From NCBI GenBank assembly GCA_022393335.1, contig JAJEKB010020941.1, positions 965,914 to 1,029,913 of the forward strand: a DNA stretch of 64,000 nucleotides, read 5' to 3'. The notes below the pieces were generated by a model. The model saw only the letters and a program-made list of their open reading frames with translations. It was not told the origin of the DNA and searched no databases. Positions 12,188-23,116 of this stretch are shown here, piece after piece. Within the stretch, counting starts at the first letter, position 1; every line of letters starts with the position of its first letter. Source of the stretch: Macrotrachela quadricornifera (taxonomy: Eukaryota > Rotifera > Eurotatoria > Philodinida > Philodinidae). Position numbers and translations under genes: made by a program.

Positions 12188-12639
12188 TCAGCTATCGGAT
12201 AGGTGATAAAAGGTTCAGTGCGAATAAGCGTGTACGAAACCTCCTTTCAATCTGGCATAAAAGGTTCGGCATGAAATCCTTTCTACAGAACCCTGTTTCG
12301 ATTCTTTGAAAAAGTTTAGTACTGAACCTTTGATACGAAACCTTTTTTGACCTTTCCAGATGGAGGTTTCGTACTGAACCCTGTGTACGAAATCTTTTCT
12401 ACCGTTCATTAAAAAAAAGTTTGGTACGAAACTTTCTTTTCACGAAACCAAAAAAGGATCTTTCCCTCAATACACCGGAAGATCCTTTTTTTTTAGAGTG
12501 TAGTAAGTTGTTTTATTCTACGAACGCGTATTGTTCAACGTTTTCATTTCTTCTTTTTATCTATCCCTTTATTTGTGTAAGTAGACTAAATTGCACCCAA
12601 TGAAAACTTTAAAAAAGCCGCAGTTATATCCGACACCGA

Positions 12640-13360
12640 AAATGACTCGAGTTAAATGTGAAGTTTTGAGACATGTGTCCAGTCGATTCGAATCGAATTC
12701 GGGCTGGTCAGACCTTCTATCGAGTCGAACTGAGTCGAGTTTGACTCGAGAGACTCGAATTTTTTGAAATTTCTCCATGATTCTTTCATTCTTAGCATTA
12801 GCCCTTATTATTGTTTGTTGAATCAGAAAGATACAAAACTAATTCATTACTATGAAAAGTTGAACAAAGCACTACGATGAATAGACATTGATGAACTAAT
12901 GGCATTACATCAACTACAATGAATAACAATATACACTGAAGTTCATTGTATTCAATTCATCAGTGTCTATACAAAAATTAATCCAGATATAAAGAATTGA
13001 CTAATCATAAATCCACACAAGTGATCAATACATAATATGTAACAGAATTGGTAATACATCGTGCTATTCGATTACTTGTCATATGAATGTCATAGGAAGA
13101 GACAAATAACTGACAAGACTGAGATAGTTACAAGAGATAGACATAGACAATCATTCGCTCTCCAAAGTCTCACAAAAAAAAGATTCACAATTGTATTAAA
13201 CTACCATATAAGTGCACTGTGTGGCTGAATTCTTACTTTTATTACGAAAATATACTTCTAGACATTCGTTATTTGAGTCTAGTGAAACTTTTAAAACTTT
13301 ATGGAGAGCCAAGTCGAGTTGAATAGAGTCGTGTTCATTTTTTTTGACTCGTTTCAGTCT
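12640..13360. repeat. Clusters of GACTCGA words, probable old TIR element
   Basis: The words ACTCGAG, GAGTCGA and TCGAGTC recur at 12640-12760 and again at 13310-13360. A small imperfect inverted repeat lies at about 12880-12970 (GATGAATAGACATTGATGAA against its complement). Terminal repeats could not be located convincingly, so this is offered only as a word-repeat cluster. Confidence 0.4.
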
Positions 13361-14255
13361 CTTAATCACATCGATTGAAACTACTTATATTGACCAACTG
13401 ATAACGACATCTATTGTAAATGATCATGATATCACGGTTATTGGCTCAAAAACCTCGAAGATATTGTTTACTACAGAAAAAAGTGATCAGGGTATCAGGA
13501 CTAAAATTTCTCCCCTGTCCTGCCCTGTGACGGTCTCTGGTAATAATAGCTTGTGCAAATACTTTTTGTCCATATAATTATGTCAATAAGGGTTTGTAAC
13601 ATTAATAAACTTATTTTAAATAAACTTTCATAATAGAAGGCCTATTCGAGAGTTATGAACACTGAACAGTTTAGAAGCTCCAGAGGCTTCTGTTACAGGG
13701 AAGAGGAGTTAGCTATCTCCTAAAATCGATATTCTTTTGACCTCGGTACGAACAGACACAGACATGCAAACTATTTTTTATATGATCCTCCCTACAGTTG
13801 AGATAATATATTTTTTGTGGTCATCGTGATTGAATGAGACAATACGTTCATATGTATTGATTTTATATTCAATACAAATTTTTAACGAATTTTCGCAATT
13901 GTTCATTTTAGAAAGGTTATATACTATATATGGATAAAAAAAAGTGTCAACAGTTCACTTTAGAATTCATATAGGGAGGCTTTACTGTACGAACATGTGA
14001 TATAATTTTACATTTAAAACAACATGAAAAAAAATGATGAGCGAAGAAAATACTAGTGTTGATTACTTGGATAAATGTCATTGAACATATGGAAATGACC
14101 AGTAAGTAAAATACTGTTAAATTACTTGGATTTATAGTTGATCGAAAGTTTGCTGCCAAAGTCACTATTTCACTTTGTTCAATTATTTGTTTCAAATGGT
14201 GTTACTTATCTCAAACAACAATAATTATATAATACATATGAACGCAAAAAATATA
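13361..14255. other. Intergenic, no gene recognised
   Basis: AT-rich sequence downstream of the GPCR gene. An 82-codon minus-strand ORF at 13947-14195 shows hydrophobic stretches but no recognisable family and no clear splice link to the receptor gene. Confidence 0.4.
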
Positions 14256-15280
14256 TCATTGCCCTTGACGATTCAATGCAAATGGTGCTACAGCAATTCG
14301 TGTGTTCCAACGTAGCAAAGAGACTTGTTTGATCTTTTCATGTAATTTGGAAAGGCCAATTAATACAATAAACGGACAAACACAAATGAAAATCGAAAGA
14401 AAATTTTCAAAATATTCTGTTTTAAGAAATCGTGCTATGATGATTGTTTCGGGCATTGCATACATTGGAAACGAAGCAAGAATACAATGTGGCAACCATA
14501 GAGCTAAATAAAGGAATGTTATTGAAAGTAATTGACTTGTCATTCGAACGTTTTTACGCCAAGATTGGTTACGTTTCATTTTTGATTTGTGATATAATAC
14601 TGAGATCATTAAATATAGATTGGTAAAAGTTGTTATAAACACTGGTAAAAGATGATGAACATAAATAATAAAAGACATACAAAAAGTTGACGTGAGCAAA
14701 TAGCATGGCATTCCACATTGTGTTACCAAATAATTCGGTGTGTAAATACACCACATCGATGATGAATACACAATGCTGATATACCACAATGTTGGATAGA
14801 TAATGAAGATAATCATCGGTAGAGTTGATAGATATAAACGATGTTGAGCAAGATATCTATGATGAAATATGAGAAGATATCGTTCAATTGAAGACAATGC
14901 CATGAGATGTAAACCAATGATATCGGTTATTGTGACAATCAGATACCATATTCGACAGAAAATTTCATTATGAATTGGAACGGTGCCATTGTAAAGATAG
15001 TAGATACGACATGGGACATCAAATAAAGCCTAAATGAAAATATCACTATGTAGACATATTCTAATCTTTAGTATACCTGAATAAATAAGTCTATGAGAAA
15101 AGTAAGTATGACACGATTTTGTGGACTTTTTCTCAATTGTGACATACGAATACAGTTGTAGAATATAAATAAGAAACATAAATAAGATGGCACAAGAAGA
15201 CTGATAAACAGACTAAGTATAATCGTGCGATAAGTTGAGCGTTGATATTCAGCAATACTATTGTTTGACATTGAGGACAT
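14256..15280 (-). CDS. Rhodopsin-family G-protein-coupled receptor, two exons
   Basis: Exon 1 is 15077-15280 and exon 2 is 14256-15029. The 47-nt intron begins GTATAC and ends TTTAG, and splicing joins the frames exactly, giving about 325 residues. Exon 1 supplies an N-terminus with a potential N-glycosylation site (NNS), TM1 and the first intracellular loop (QLRKSPQNR). Exon 2 starts with TM2 and a conserved Cys region (FCRIW), then TM3 ending in SIERY, the counterpart of the E/DRY motif. TM4-TM7 follow, with TM6 carrying LALWLPH. The usual NPxxY of TM7 is replaced by CPFIVLIG. It is likely a plasma-membrane receptor of the short peptide-GPCR type abundant in rotifers; the ligand is unknown. 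No in-frame stop is seen. Confidence 0.85.
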
Positions 15281-15299
15281 TCTCTTTCAAATAGCTTCT

Positions 15300-16870
15300 C
15301 TGTTTCTCTAATAAAGACTCTTAAAGTAATCTGACAGGATCTTCAAAGAAATGGTGATGAAGAATCTTCCCACACTGATAAAATTAACTAATTATATAAA
15401 ACAAGAAAATGATAATATGAATTTTACACCGGATTACTTTGTGGGCGAAACTCTATCTGATTCTCAAATATCAAATTCAACAAGATCCAATTTTAGTAGA
15501 AAAAGAATCGTTTATCTTTCAGGGCTAAAACAAGAGACAACAAGAATATGAGAGAGTTCGTAACTCGACACAACAATAGAAAACTAGCACAACTCATTTA
15601 TAAATTCAAGCGTGAAAATATGCCGTGTTAGCTTAGTTAAAAACTCTTAAGGGCACCCTCCCTCTTTTTGAAATACAATTTTGAAAAAGAAACTTATTTT
15701 TGTTTATGTGTTGTTGCTTCAACTGATGCTCGAATGAACTCGATCTAGTCCGCCATTAGACTTCTATAGCACGCTCATGGAAACATATGATCCCAAAACA
15801 AAAGTTGTCAAAAAATTTTTTTAATATGATCATCGAATTCTGTATGACGAACTGCTTATATAACCGTTAAAAAAAAATATTGGTATTTCTCCGACTTGAT
15901 TTTCAATTTTCTCAAAACTAGTTTTTCATGCAGCGGGTCAGAGATGGGCAAGTCAGAGGTTTTTTCAAGTCAAGTCAGACTTGACTTGCCCATCTCTGCG
16001 GTGGGCGTCATTTTGCCACTATCAACCTCTCTTTAACTCACAAGGGAAGGTCCCCAACTGTCAAATCGCTTTTAAGTTCGAACTCAGTGCATAAAGTAGA
16101 CTCCAGTGAGATGTAAAAAATCCCAAAATGATCAATACCAATAGGTCTTCTATCAAGAGTTATAGACATTTTACGGAAACTTTATCCTAGAAGCATGATA
16201 TATACCAATAAATCGAATGATGGTATTTCGACCTGAGATTGTACCCAAAGATAGGTCTATTTGTGAGTAGAATGTCCTGAAAATTTCAGCTCAAAACAAT
16301 GTTTCTTTCCGGAAATATTAAAGTCACAAAAAACTAGAGCTGCCAAGTCCTAATGTTCAAATGGGATATACTACAATTTAAATTGAGTATATTCATGGTA
16401 CCAACTATTTTAAAATGGGATACTTTGTTGAGGTACGTAATCCTTTTTGAAGACGCAGCCTCAATTTGAAAAAGCTCATAAAAGAAATTTCTCTTGTAGA
16501 ACAGCAGTACCCAGAATCCACCAATTGGAAAATCAAGAAATTTAAGGATTTTAAGAAAATTTCTAGAGTTTCGTTGAATTCCTTGAATTGCCAATTGGCG
16601 GATCCTGGATATATCTCAAAAATGGCTAAAATGATGTTAAACTATGAATTTCTATCTTGTTTTATCTTGTACCGTACTATTTAATGTGTTGAAGAGCTCG
16701 AAAACGCCGCATTTTGTTCAGTTTATTTTTTGCACTTTAAAATGAGAAAGATTGATAAATAACAATATTAACCATATATTCAAAATGAGAATTAACTTAA
16801 ACATAAAGCACTGGGAAATTATTTTTGATTGTCCCCGAACTTTTTGCGCGGACTGTACCTAGTTGAAATA
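15300..16870. other. Intergenic, mostly unannotatable
   Basis: Apart from the 60-bp hairpin element at 15939-15998 and an imperfect inverted pair around 16520-16610 (CCAATTGG at both ends), no gene or repeat was recognised. Plus-strand ORFs here are short and featureless. Confidence 0.4.
15939..15998. mobile_element. 60-bp hAT-like hairpin element
   Basis: CAGAGATGGGCAAGTCAGA at the left pairs with the right end (reading outward CAGAGATGGGCAAGTCAAG). The ends CAGAGATG resemble hAT termini. The centre contains AAGTC words. The 8-bp flanks (cagcgggt and cggtgggc) agree at five of eight positions. It is remarkably short for a transposable unit and is probably a deletion derivative. Confidence 0.6.
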
Positions 16871-16871
16871 G

Positions 16872-18268
16872 TTGTATACTGAGGTTGAATATATAGGTAC
16901 AAATTCAACGACTAGTACAACAAGTAGGACATCAACAACAACTACAGAAACAACAAGTAATCTCATTTATTTTATTAATTCTGCAACATATATAACTCCT
17001 GGAATAGATGGTTATAGTTCATCTTTATTCTTTGATCGATCAAATTTTCAATATGTTACTATATCAATCTATCGAAATTTAAGTTTTACTCTTGAATTAT
17101 GGTTTTATTGTATATCATTATGAAGTAATGATTTTGAATTATTTGATCAATATTATGCACGAACACATGATCAATCATTACATTATATAATTCGAAATTA
17201 TAATCTTCGTATGAGTTTTTATAATGATGATTTACATAGTTCAACTATAATTCAAAATAATACTTGGTATCATGCTGCTTTTGTTTATGATTATTCGTCA
17301 TCAATTTAAAAAATTTATTTAAATAGAAAATTAGATGGAAGTCAATCATCATCTTCTTATCAAGGTATATTGGGTATGATTGTTATTGGAAAAACTAAAC
17401 AAACTCTTGGTAGTCCAAATTATTTTAACGGACAAAATTAAAAATATATATATACGATTTGTTTTTTTTTTGTTTATTTAAATGAAAGAATTTATTTCGA
17501 CATATTGATGAAGTATCATTAGTTATGCGTGCAAAAAAAATTCTTGTGAAATATTAAATGATACAACATTAGTTACATGGAATTCATTTGATAATGGATA
17601 TTATTATGATTAAGATCCAATTACTCATACTATAAAAACAGTTAATATAACATCAGTTAGTAGAAGAGTTAATCAACCTATTAGTTTTATTTCAACTTCA
17701 TCTTATTATCAGATACATAATGTTATATGATAGAAGAATTTCAAATAAAAGTCTTTTTAGATTGGTGGATTTGTTTATCTTGGTATATCAGATTATCCAT
17801 ATTCAATTGCCTTATGGGTTCATCCATTATCAATTCGAGGATCAATTCTTGTTCATTTATCAACAGATATAAATGGACAAGGATGGTGTGTTGAATCAAT
17901 AGGATTTTCTTCTATTGATCAAATAATAATTACTGGATGGTGTGGAACAAATTCACAAATCATAGGTCTTATTTTACCAGCTAATATTTGGACACATGTT
18001 GTTGGAACTTATTCAATAAAAAAATGGACTTCAATTATATATTAATGGAACATTGGTTGGTACAACAGATTCTAGAGTATATTCAGCTTCAGGTCAAATG
18101 ATGATATTGACATTAGGAAATTCTATTCAACGAATTCAAATCAGTTCGGGAGGTTCATGTAGTACTCAATCAATTATTTTTTATGTTTATTATGGATATA
18201 TTGATGAATTTCGTGTTTACTCAAGACAATTAAATATTACCGAGTTTTATACACTTGTCAATCCATAA
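16872..18268 (+). pseudogene. LamG/concanavalin-like domain gene, decayed
   Basis: A Thr/Ser-rich linker (TTSTTSRTSTTTTETTS) leads into a first laminin-G-like domain (YSSSLFFDRSNFQYVTIS, FTLELWFYC, NNTWYHAAFVYDYSS, KIYLNRKLDGS). A segment CEILNDTTLVTWNSFDNG then precedes a second LamG-like domain (PYSIALWVHPLSIRGS, GWCVESIGF, NIWTHVVGTYS, NGTLVG, YYGYIDEFRVYSRQLN). In-frame stops occur after FYCISL, after YDYSSSI and after NGYYYD, and frameshifts separate several blocks. The order of motifs matches extracellular LamG-repeat proteins typical of bdelloids. No signal peptide is visible because the 5' part is missing. Confidence 0.75.
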
Positions 18269-18371
18269 TTATATTCAAGCATTTCGTTTCTCTAATAAAC
18301 AAAAATAATATTATATTGACATTCATGGAAAAAAACCATTTTTTTTTCTAATAGATTTTGTTTATTTTTAA

Positions 18372-18640
18372 CCCTTTCAATCCCGACAATTTCTTGCGTT
18401 CTGCACAAACAAGAAAAAAATCAAAAATCTCTCTCGCTTGCGTTCAATCAGCTGTATTTAAATCTAGTATGATTATTAAGACATTAGAAAAAACAAGAAG
18501 TTGCTCTTGTAAGAAGAGCCACGTGGTCTAATTCGATTGAACGTCACATGATATTCGTCTTCTAATATGACGAAAGAACGAAAAAAGTATCTTTTGCGTT
18601 CTGTATGGCATCTACGAGATGCCATGCGGGATTGAAAGGG
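18372..18640. mobile_element. piggyBac-type MITE, TTAA flanked
   Basis: A perfect 14-bp TIR, CCCTTTCAATCCCG, occurs at both ends, with TTAA at 18368-18371 and 18641-18644. The element is 269 bp and has no ORF. Its ends resemble those of the larger piggyBac copy beginning at 19235 (CCCTTTCAACGCGA), so it was presumably mobilised by that family. Confidence 0.9.
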
Positions 18641-18644
18641 TTAA

Positions 18645-19230
18645 GAATGTTAAAATATTTTAATAAAGTTATCATCTAAAAATAGAACTGATCGATTACA
18701 ATTAAAAATATTCATGAAACCGGCAGCAATAACTCTTTTTTTAATGATCATCAACACTCGATAAATATCTCTATCATATGTTACCTTCAACTAACTATAA
18801 ATCGCATCAAATGTTCGTTTGAATATTTGAGATGTACTAAAACATCTCTATACGTTCATCTCTCTAATAAGTGCACTTCGTTCATATACTTCAATTGCAT
18901 TTAGAAATAGTTTTCTTCTTTATCCATATAGTCTTGTTAATTTAAATATCAGTTTTGGATTCTATTGATAAATACTTATTTCCTATTACTTAACCATTTA
19001 ATTTTTTAAAACAAAATACATTCGACAAGTTTACCGTAAACTAATTTCTTGCAATATCACTCACGCAATCGATAAGATTCATATCCGAATCCATGGATTA
19101 TGGTACACTTTATTTCAACAGAATTTGTCTGTTTATAAATGACAGAGAATATATAACGAATACCGTGAAAGAATTTATACTATAGCTACATGCCTTTCAT
19201 AGAGAAAACATCGTGGAATGTAGGATTAAA
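18645..19230. other. Intergenic spacer between piggyBac copies
   Basis: AT-rich and without recognisable genes or repeats. Confidence 0.4.
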
Positions 19231-19369
19231 TTAACCCTTTCAACGCGATTCGGTTTTTCGAAGAAAATAACTTCAATATATTGATTTTCATGCATGCTGA
19301 CGTTCAATAAATGCACTGATTGATATTTTCGATGTATGAAAAGTATCCCTATTCGTCACTAGGATATCA

Positions 19370-19790
19370 AGAGATAGATTTGAATTACTTCTAAAATTTC
19401 ATCATTTTTTGAGCAACCATGAAGAGCATGCAAGCCAAGATAGGTTCTTCAAATTAAGACCAATTTTAGATTTATTGAGAATCAGATTCAAGTCAATTTA
19501 CATTTGTGGCTCAGTTATTTCTATTGATGAAACAATGGTATCATGGAAAGAGGGATTTTTCTTCGAACAATATATTCCTGGAAAAGTACATAAATATGAA
19601 GTCAAGATATATAAGCTGGCAGCTACTAATGAATACATCTAGAATTTTATAGTTTATACTGACAAGCAGAATCCAACGGCTCGTCTTGGGCAAGCTCAAA
19701 ATAACAGACAACAAGCCGGACGAAGCAAAAACTCACTGATCACGTGCTTGAACAATTGGAACCCAGTGGAAAATATTCTATCTAAAATCC
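19370..19790 (+). pseudogene. piggyBac transposase fragment, central part
   Basis: Translation shows the piggyBac signature: RDRFELLLKFHHFL, FFKLRPILDLLR, the first catalytic Asp in VISIDETMVSWK, and QYIPGKVHKYEVKIYKLA. A TAG stop follows NEYI at about 19640, and the sequence then runs into the nested AT-rich element. The N-terminus is not recognisable upstream. A corresponding segment at 31511-31750 is the closest relative in the window. Confidence 0.85.
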
Positions 19791-20850
19791 AGACTTTAAT
19801 TGATTATTTCAATGCAACCCTGATTTTTTTTTTAAATCATCCGATTTTTACAGAAAAATCTGATTAAAAGTGATTTTCATTCTAGTTTTCAAATAAAAAA
19901 ATCTTTTTCCGATGATTAAAATCCGGTATTCAGATTACAATCCCCTTATAATTAGATTTCTAATTTAAAAAATCCATTTCTTCGATTTCAATCTGAACTT
20001 AATCGCATATAATGATTTGAGTAGACTTCAATCGAATTTCTAATAAAAAATAACCGATTTCCCTGATTTCAACCTCATACCATTCACAAATTAATGATTT
20101 GAATCGATTCCAATCAGATTTGAAATCAAGAATAATACATTTTCTTGATTTTCATCTACACTTAATCATGAATGATGATTTGAATGTATTTCACTTAGAT
20201 TTAAAATCAAAGATAATACATTTTTTTTATTCCCATTCCAGCCTAATCAAAAATAATGATTTGAATAGATTTCTTAAGGATTTATAATCAAAGCTAATCG
20301 ATTTCAGAAATAGACAAAGATCAATTAAACTTTTTATGAGTTGCTTAACTTTTCTGAGAAAAAATCTATTTTAATCAATTTCTCACTTTTAATCAATCAT
20401 AATTGATTATTTTGGGTTTAATCGATTTTTAATGTAATTGCACCATTTCATTTTAAAACAATTTATATAGGAGTTTCAACTTTAATATATGTGAGTGGAT
20501 TTAGTACAGTAGTAACTATATAGTTTGCTAACACTGGAAATCCAAAAAACACAGAAGTTTTCAGGGTTTCGCGGTCGAATCTCGAGAAAAACGCTATTTT
20601 CCAATATGAATGATTAAAATCGATTATCTGAGAATAATCAATTACTATCGATTGGTTAGTAATAGTTGATTAAAATGAATTATATCGCAGTTATATAATT
20701 ATGATCGATTAATAGGTAACAATAGATTCAAGTCGAATAAAAGGGAAGTGGTACATTAAAATCAGTTAAAGAGGTGAATCACAGATTAAAATCGATGTCT
20801 ATGATTGTAATGAATTAAAAATCTGATTATAATATATTATAATCTGGATG
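19786..20850. mobile_element. AT-rich TIR element built of GATTAATC/AATCGATT words
   Basis: The ends ATCCAGACTTTAATTGATT and, in reverse complement, ATCCAGATTATAATATATT are inverted copies. The interior consists of GATTTNAATC and AATCGATT words on both strands. In the left half an 81-bp tandem period is visible (AATGATTTGA near 20011, 20092, 20172 and 20253). The element interrupts the piggyBac transposase. The 62-codon ORF at 20099-20287 merely reflects the 81-bp period (27 codons). Confidence 0.55.
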
Positions 20851-20910
20851 ATGGTTCAGAAAAATCGGGTTGATAATTTTGATTATCATCACAGGATTGG
20901 CTAATTTTAA

Positions 20911-21067
20911 TCCTAAAATTTTCCATTGGGAAGGCTCTGTTCACGATGCCGGAAGACGCTGTGTCGGTTGCTATGAGATGATTCGACAGCAACAATCAAG
21001 AAAATCAAATGCAGCGTCAGTAAAGAAAATAAAAACCTTCTATCTTCATTCTGACGAATTGTTTTAA
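20911..21067 (+). pseudogene. piggyBac transposase C-terminal Cys-rich tail, fragment
   Basis: Translation contains GRRCVGCYEMIRQQQSRKS and KIKTFYLHSDELF, aligning with RRHCAGCYEKMRQQQSREA and KVKTFCSDCDKFF of the copy at 32271-32537. Several zinc-binding cysteines are lost here (FYLHSD in place of FCSDCD), so the DNA-end-binding domain is dead. Confidence 0.75.
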
Positions 21068-21377
21068 TAAAAAGCACCATGCGATGAAATAAAAAAAACT
21101 CCAAAAATTACAAAAGGCAAAAAAGATGACACATTATATGCAGATTCTGCCTAAAAAGGACAAAAGAAAGTATTTTTCTATAGTTTCTTCTAAAAATATA
21201 GTATGACCCACCAGTAGGTCATATTCCGGCGAAAGGATTAACGTTCTGCCGAAGAAAGTGCTTTTGTATACAGTTTCTTCCTACAGTGTAGCGTGGCCCA
21301 CCGGTGGGCCATATCGCGATGAAACGGTTAATGATACTATTTTGAGATTGATGACTCGTGCACATAATATCATAATA

Positions 21378-21960
21378 CGTAGGCTATACCAAAAGTAGTG
21401 AGCCCTAAATCTTAAGTTCTTTTTGACTGCTTAGAGAAATCTTCTTTTCATATGAACAGAGAAAGCGTCTTTTGCTCTGTCTTTCTATGCTATTTGATCA
21501 TTATTCAATCAGTATTATAATAATGAAATTATGATAGAAACGGTTTTTGTGGATCTCCAGCTGGTATCAATAGTGCATATTATCATCGATACATGTTTTT
21601 TCTCTTCTTCTTTCTTTTCTTATCACTTTTAATAACTAGCCGTTCATATATGTTATAATGTACAAAAAATAATGGTAACAGAACAGAAACGACAAGTTGA
21701 GTTATTCTTTATTTTATCAAATGTTCAAAATAATCACATTGATTATCTATACACAATTGGATTCCTTTGATCCATTTCTCGAAGGTTTTTCTATATTCTT
21801 CTTTATCATGGTGAATTTTAATACGACTAGTGCCATATGGAGGTCTTTAACGTTTAATTTCACCCACAAGAGGTCGTAAACAATTGTTGATGTAATAATG
21901 ATGGTCAATCACTTCTCCCCCATCCACATGATGAATGAAAACAGAACAGCTGAAACAAAA
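21378..21960 (-). mobile_element. Mariner relic: left TIR plus transposase C-terminus
   Basis: The end CGTAGGCTATACCAAAAGTA, preceded by TA (21376-21377), belongs to the same TIR family as the MITEs at 369-1349 and 52297-53240. On the minus strand, 21709-21955 encodes the last part of a mariner transposase (FIHHVDGGEVIDHHYYINN, RPPYGTSRIKIHHD, EEYRKTFEKWI, DYFEHLIK, stop). An internal deletion joins the region around the second catalytic Asp directly to the C-terminus. The right TIR was not found. This relic gives the MITE family a plausible autonomous parent. Confidence 0.8.
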
Positions 21961-22099
21961 AGAAGATTAATGAAATCAAGAAATTATTTAAAAATCTTTA
22001 TTGCGAAACAATAAAACTAATAATTCGTGCCTCCTGTTATTAATTTTTGAAGGCAAATCTAGAGTCAATTGTTAAATATACTCTCTTCCATTATTATAC

Positions 22100-22520
22100 T
22101 TCGACAGTATTGTTCTCTTTCTCGTAGAGAAGAGTCCAGTAAACATAAATTGTTTGATTGCTTGATTGCTTGATTGCTTGATTGCTTGATTGCTTGTCTG
22201 TCCGCAGGGTCAAAAAAACATTGAAAACCGATTTTTCGAAAAAGACATTTCTAGAGGTAATTCGCTGCGGGGACTTCGAATCTGAAGTCTGTTCGGTGAT
22301 CATGTGGTATCAGCATTGATCAATTGATTTTAGGAATTGGTAAGGTTTGGTATTTTTCACCGCAAACAGGTGTTTTTTCACGAAATGATGATTTCATCGT
22401 GGTGGGTGATGAGCACCATTGCTGATTATTATTCTCTTTCTCGTAGAGAAGAGTCTTGCAAACATAAATTGTTTGTTTGTTTGCTTGCTTGCTTGCTTGC
22501 TTGTATGTCAGCACGAAGTC
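22100..22520. repeat. Paired segments with TTGATTGC and TTGCTTGC microsatellites
   Basis: Two related segments (about 22105-22225 and 22428-22530) share TATTCTCTTTCTCGTAGAGA, AAACATAAATTGTTTG, an octamer or tetramer run (TTGATTGC at 22151-22190, GCTT at 22480-22502), then GTCTGT/GTATGT and GTCAAAAAAACATT. This looks like two copies of one dispersed element; the GTTTGTTTG stretch recalls Helitron 5' ends, but no TC...CTRR boundary was established. Confidence 0.5.
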
Positions 22521-22549
22521 AAAAAAACATTCTAGCAATGTTTTCTATA

Positions 22550-22990
22550 AAACTTCACCAAAGGGTTATCGGAGTCGAGGAACTCGAATCTGATGTTAGT
22601 TTTTCAAAATTTTTTTCGGATTCATTTTGTTACACGAAGGACCATGTTTTTTGCAAAAAGAAATTTTTTTATAAGTGTTGACCGAAGGGTAATCGGGGTC
22701 GAGGAATCCGAATCTGATTTTAGTTTTTCAAAATTTTTTTCGGATCAGCTTTTTTACACATAGGATCGCTTTTTTTTGCAAAAAAAAATTTTTTTATAAG
22801 GGTTGACCGAAGGGTAATTGGGGTCGAGGAGTTTGAGTCTGATGTTAGTTTTTCAAAATTTTTTTGGATCCATTTTTTAAACAAACGACAAATTTTTCAC
22901 AAAAAGCATTTGTTTTTTATGAAGTTTAGTTAAAGGTAGTTGAGGTCGAGGAACTTGAATCTAGCTTTGGTTTTTTTAATTTTATAAAGA
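22550..22990. repeat. Tandem repeat, period about 124 bp
   Basis: The block AAGGGTAATCGGGGTCGAGGA, followed by a GAATCTGAT...TTAGTTTTTCAAAA segment, recurs at about 22560, 22684, 22808 and 22932. That is three and a half copies with a period of 123-125 bp. A single related block (GGTAATTCGCTGCGGGGACT) lies at 22255. Confidence 0.75.
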
Positions 22991-23116
22991 AATAGTTTGT
23001 CGGTAGTTTAGAAACACGATTTCTACGAGAAAGAGGTGAGCGAGTCTTCAGACGAGCGTTACTTGTTAAGATCTCGTCTATTTTGTTTCATCGAACTCTT
23101 TAAATGTTGAGTTTAA

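Larger units (their letters stand above)
10491..12500. mobile_element. Composite TIR element, CACTNWAAAAAAAA ends
   Basis: The left end CTACACTGAAAAAAAAAATA and the right end near 12480-12500 (reverse complement CTACACTCTAAAAAAAAGG) are inverted copies. An internal third end, CCTGTTTTTTTTACAGTG, lies at about 11285-11302, so a shorter unit 10491-11302 could also be an element. Both flanks of the interior are filled with TACGAAAC/GTTTCGTA words. Between them sits unrelated sequence with well-formed introns (11569-11945). The exact boundary and superfamily are uncertain. Confidence 0.5.
19235..21327 (+). mobile_element. piggyBac element, decayed, with nested insertion
   Basis: The left end CCCTTTCAACGCGATT follows TTAA (19231-19234). 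The right end ATCGCGATGAAACGG precedes TTAA (21328-21331). Transposase remnants lie at 19370-19790 and 20930-21067, separated by an unrelated AT-rich block (19786-20850). The right end is duplicated: an 80-bp segment ending GGCGAAAGGATTAA at about 21241 is repeated to 21331, each copy holding a CCCACCGGTGGG-like hairpin. The element is non-functional. Confidence 0.8.

Noticed and set aside
20099..20287. 62-codon ORF with a repeating protein pattern
   Set aside because: The pattern only reflects the 81-bp tandem DNA period (27 codons) of the AT-rich element.
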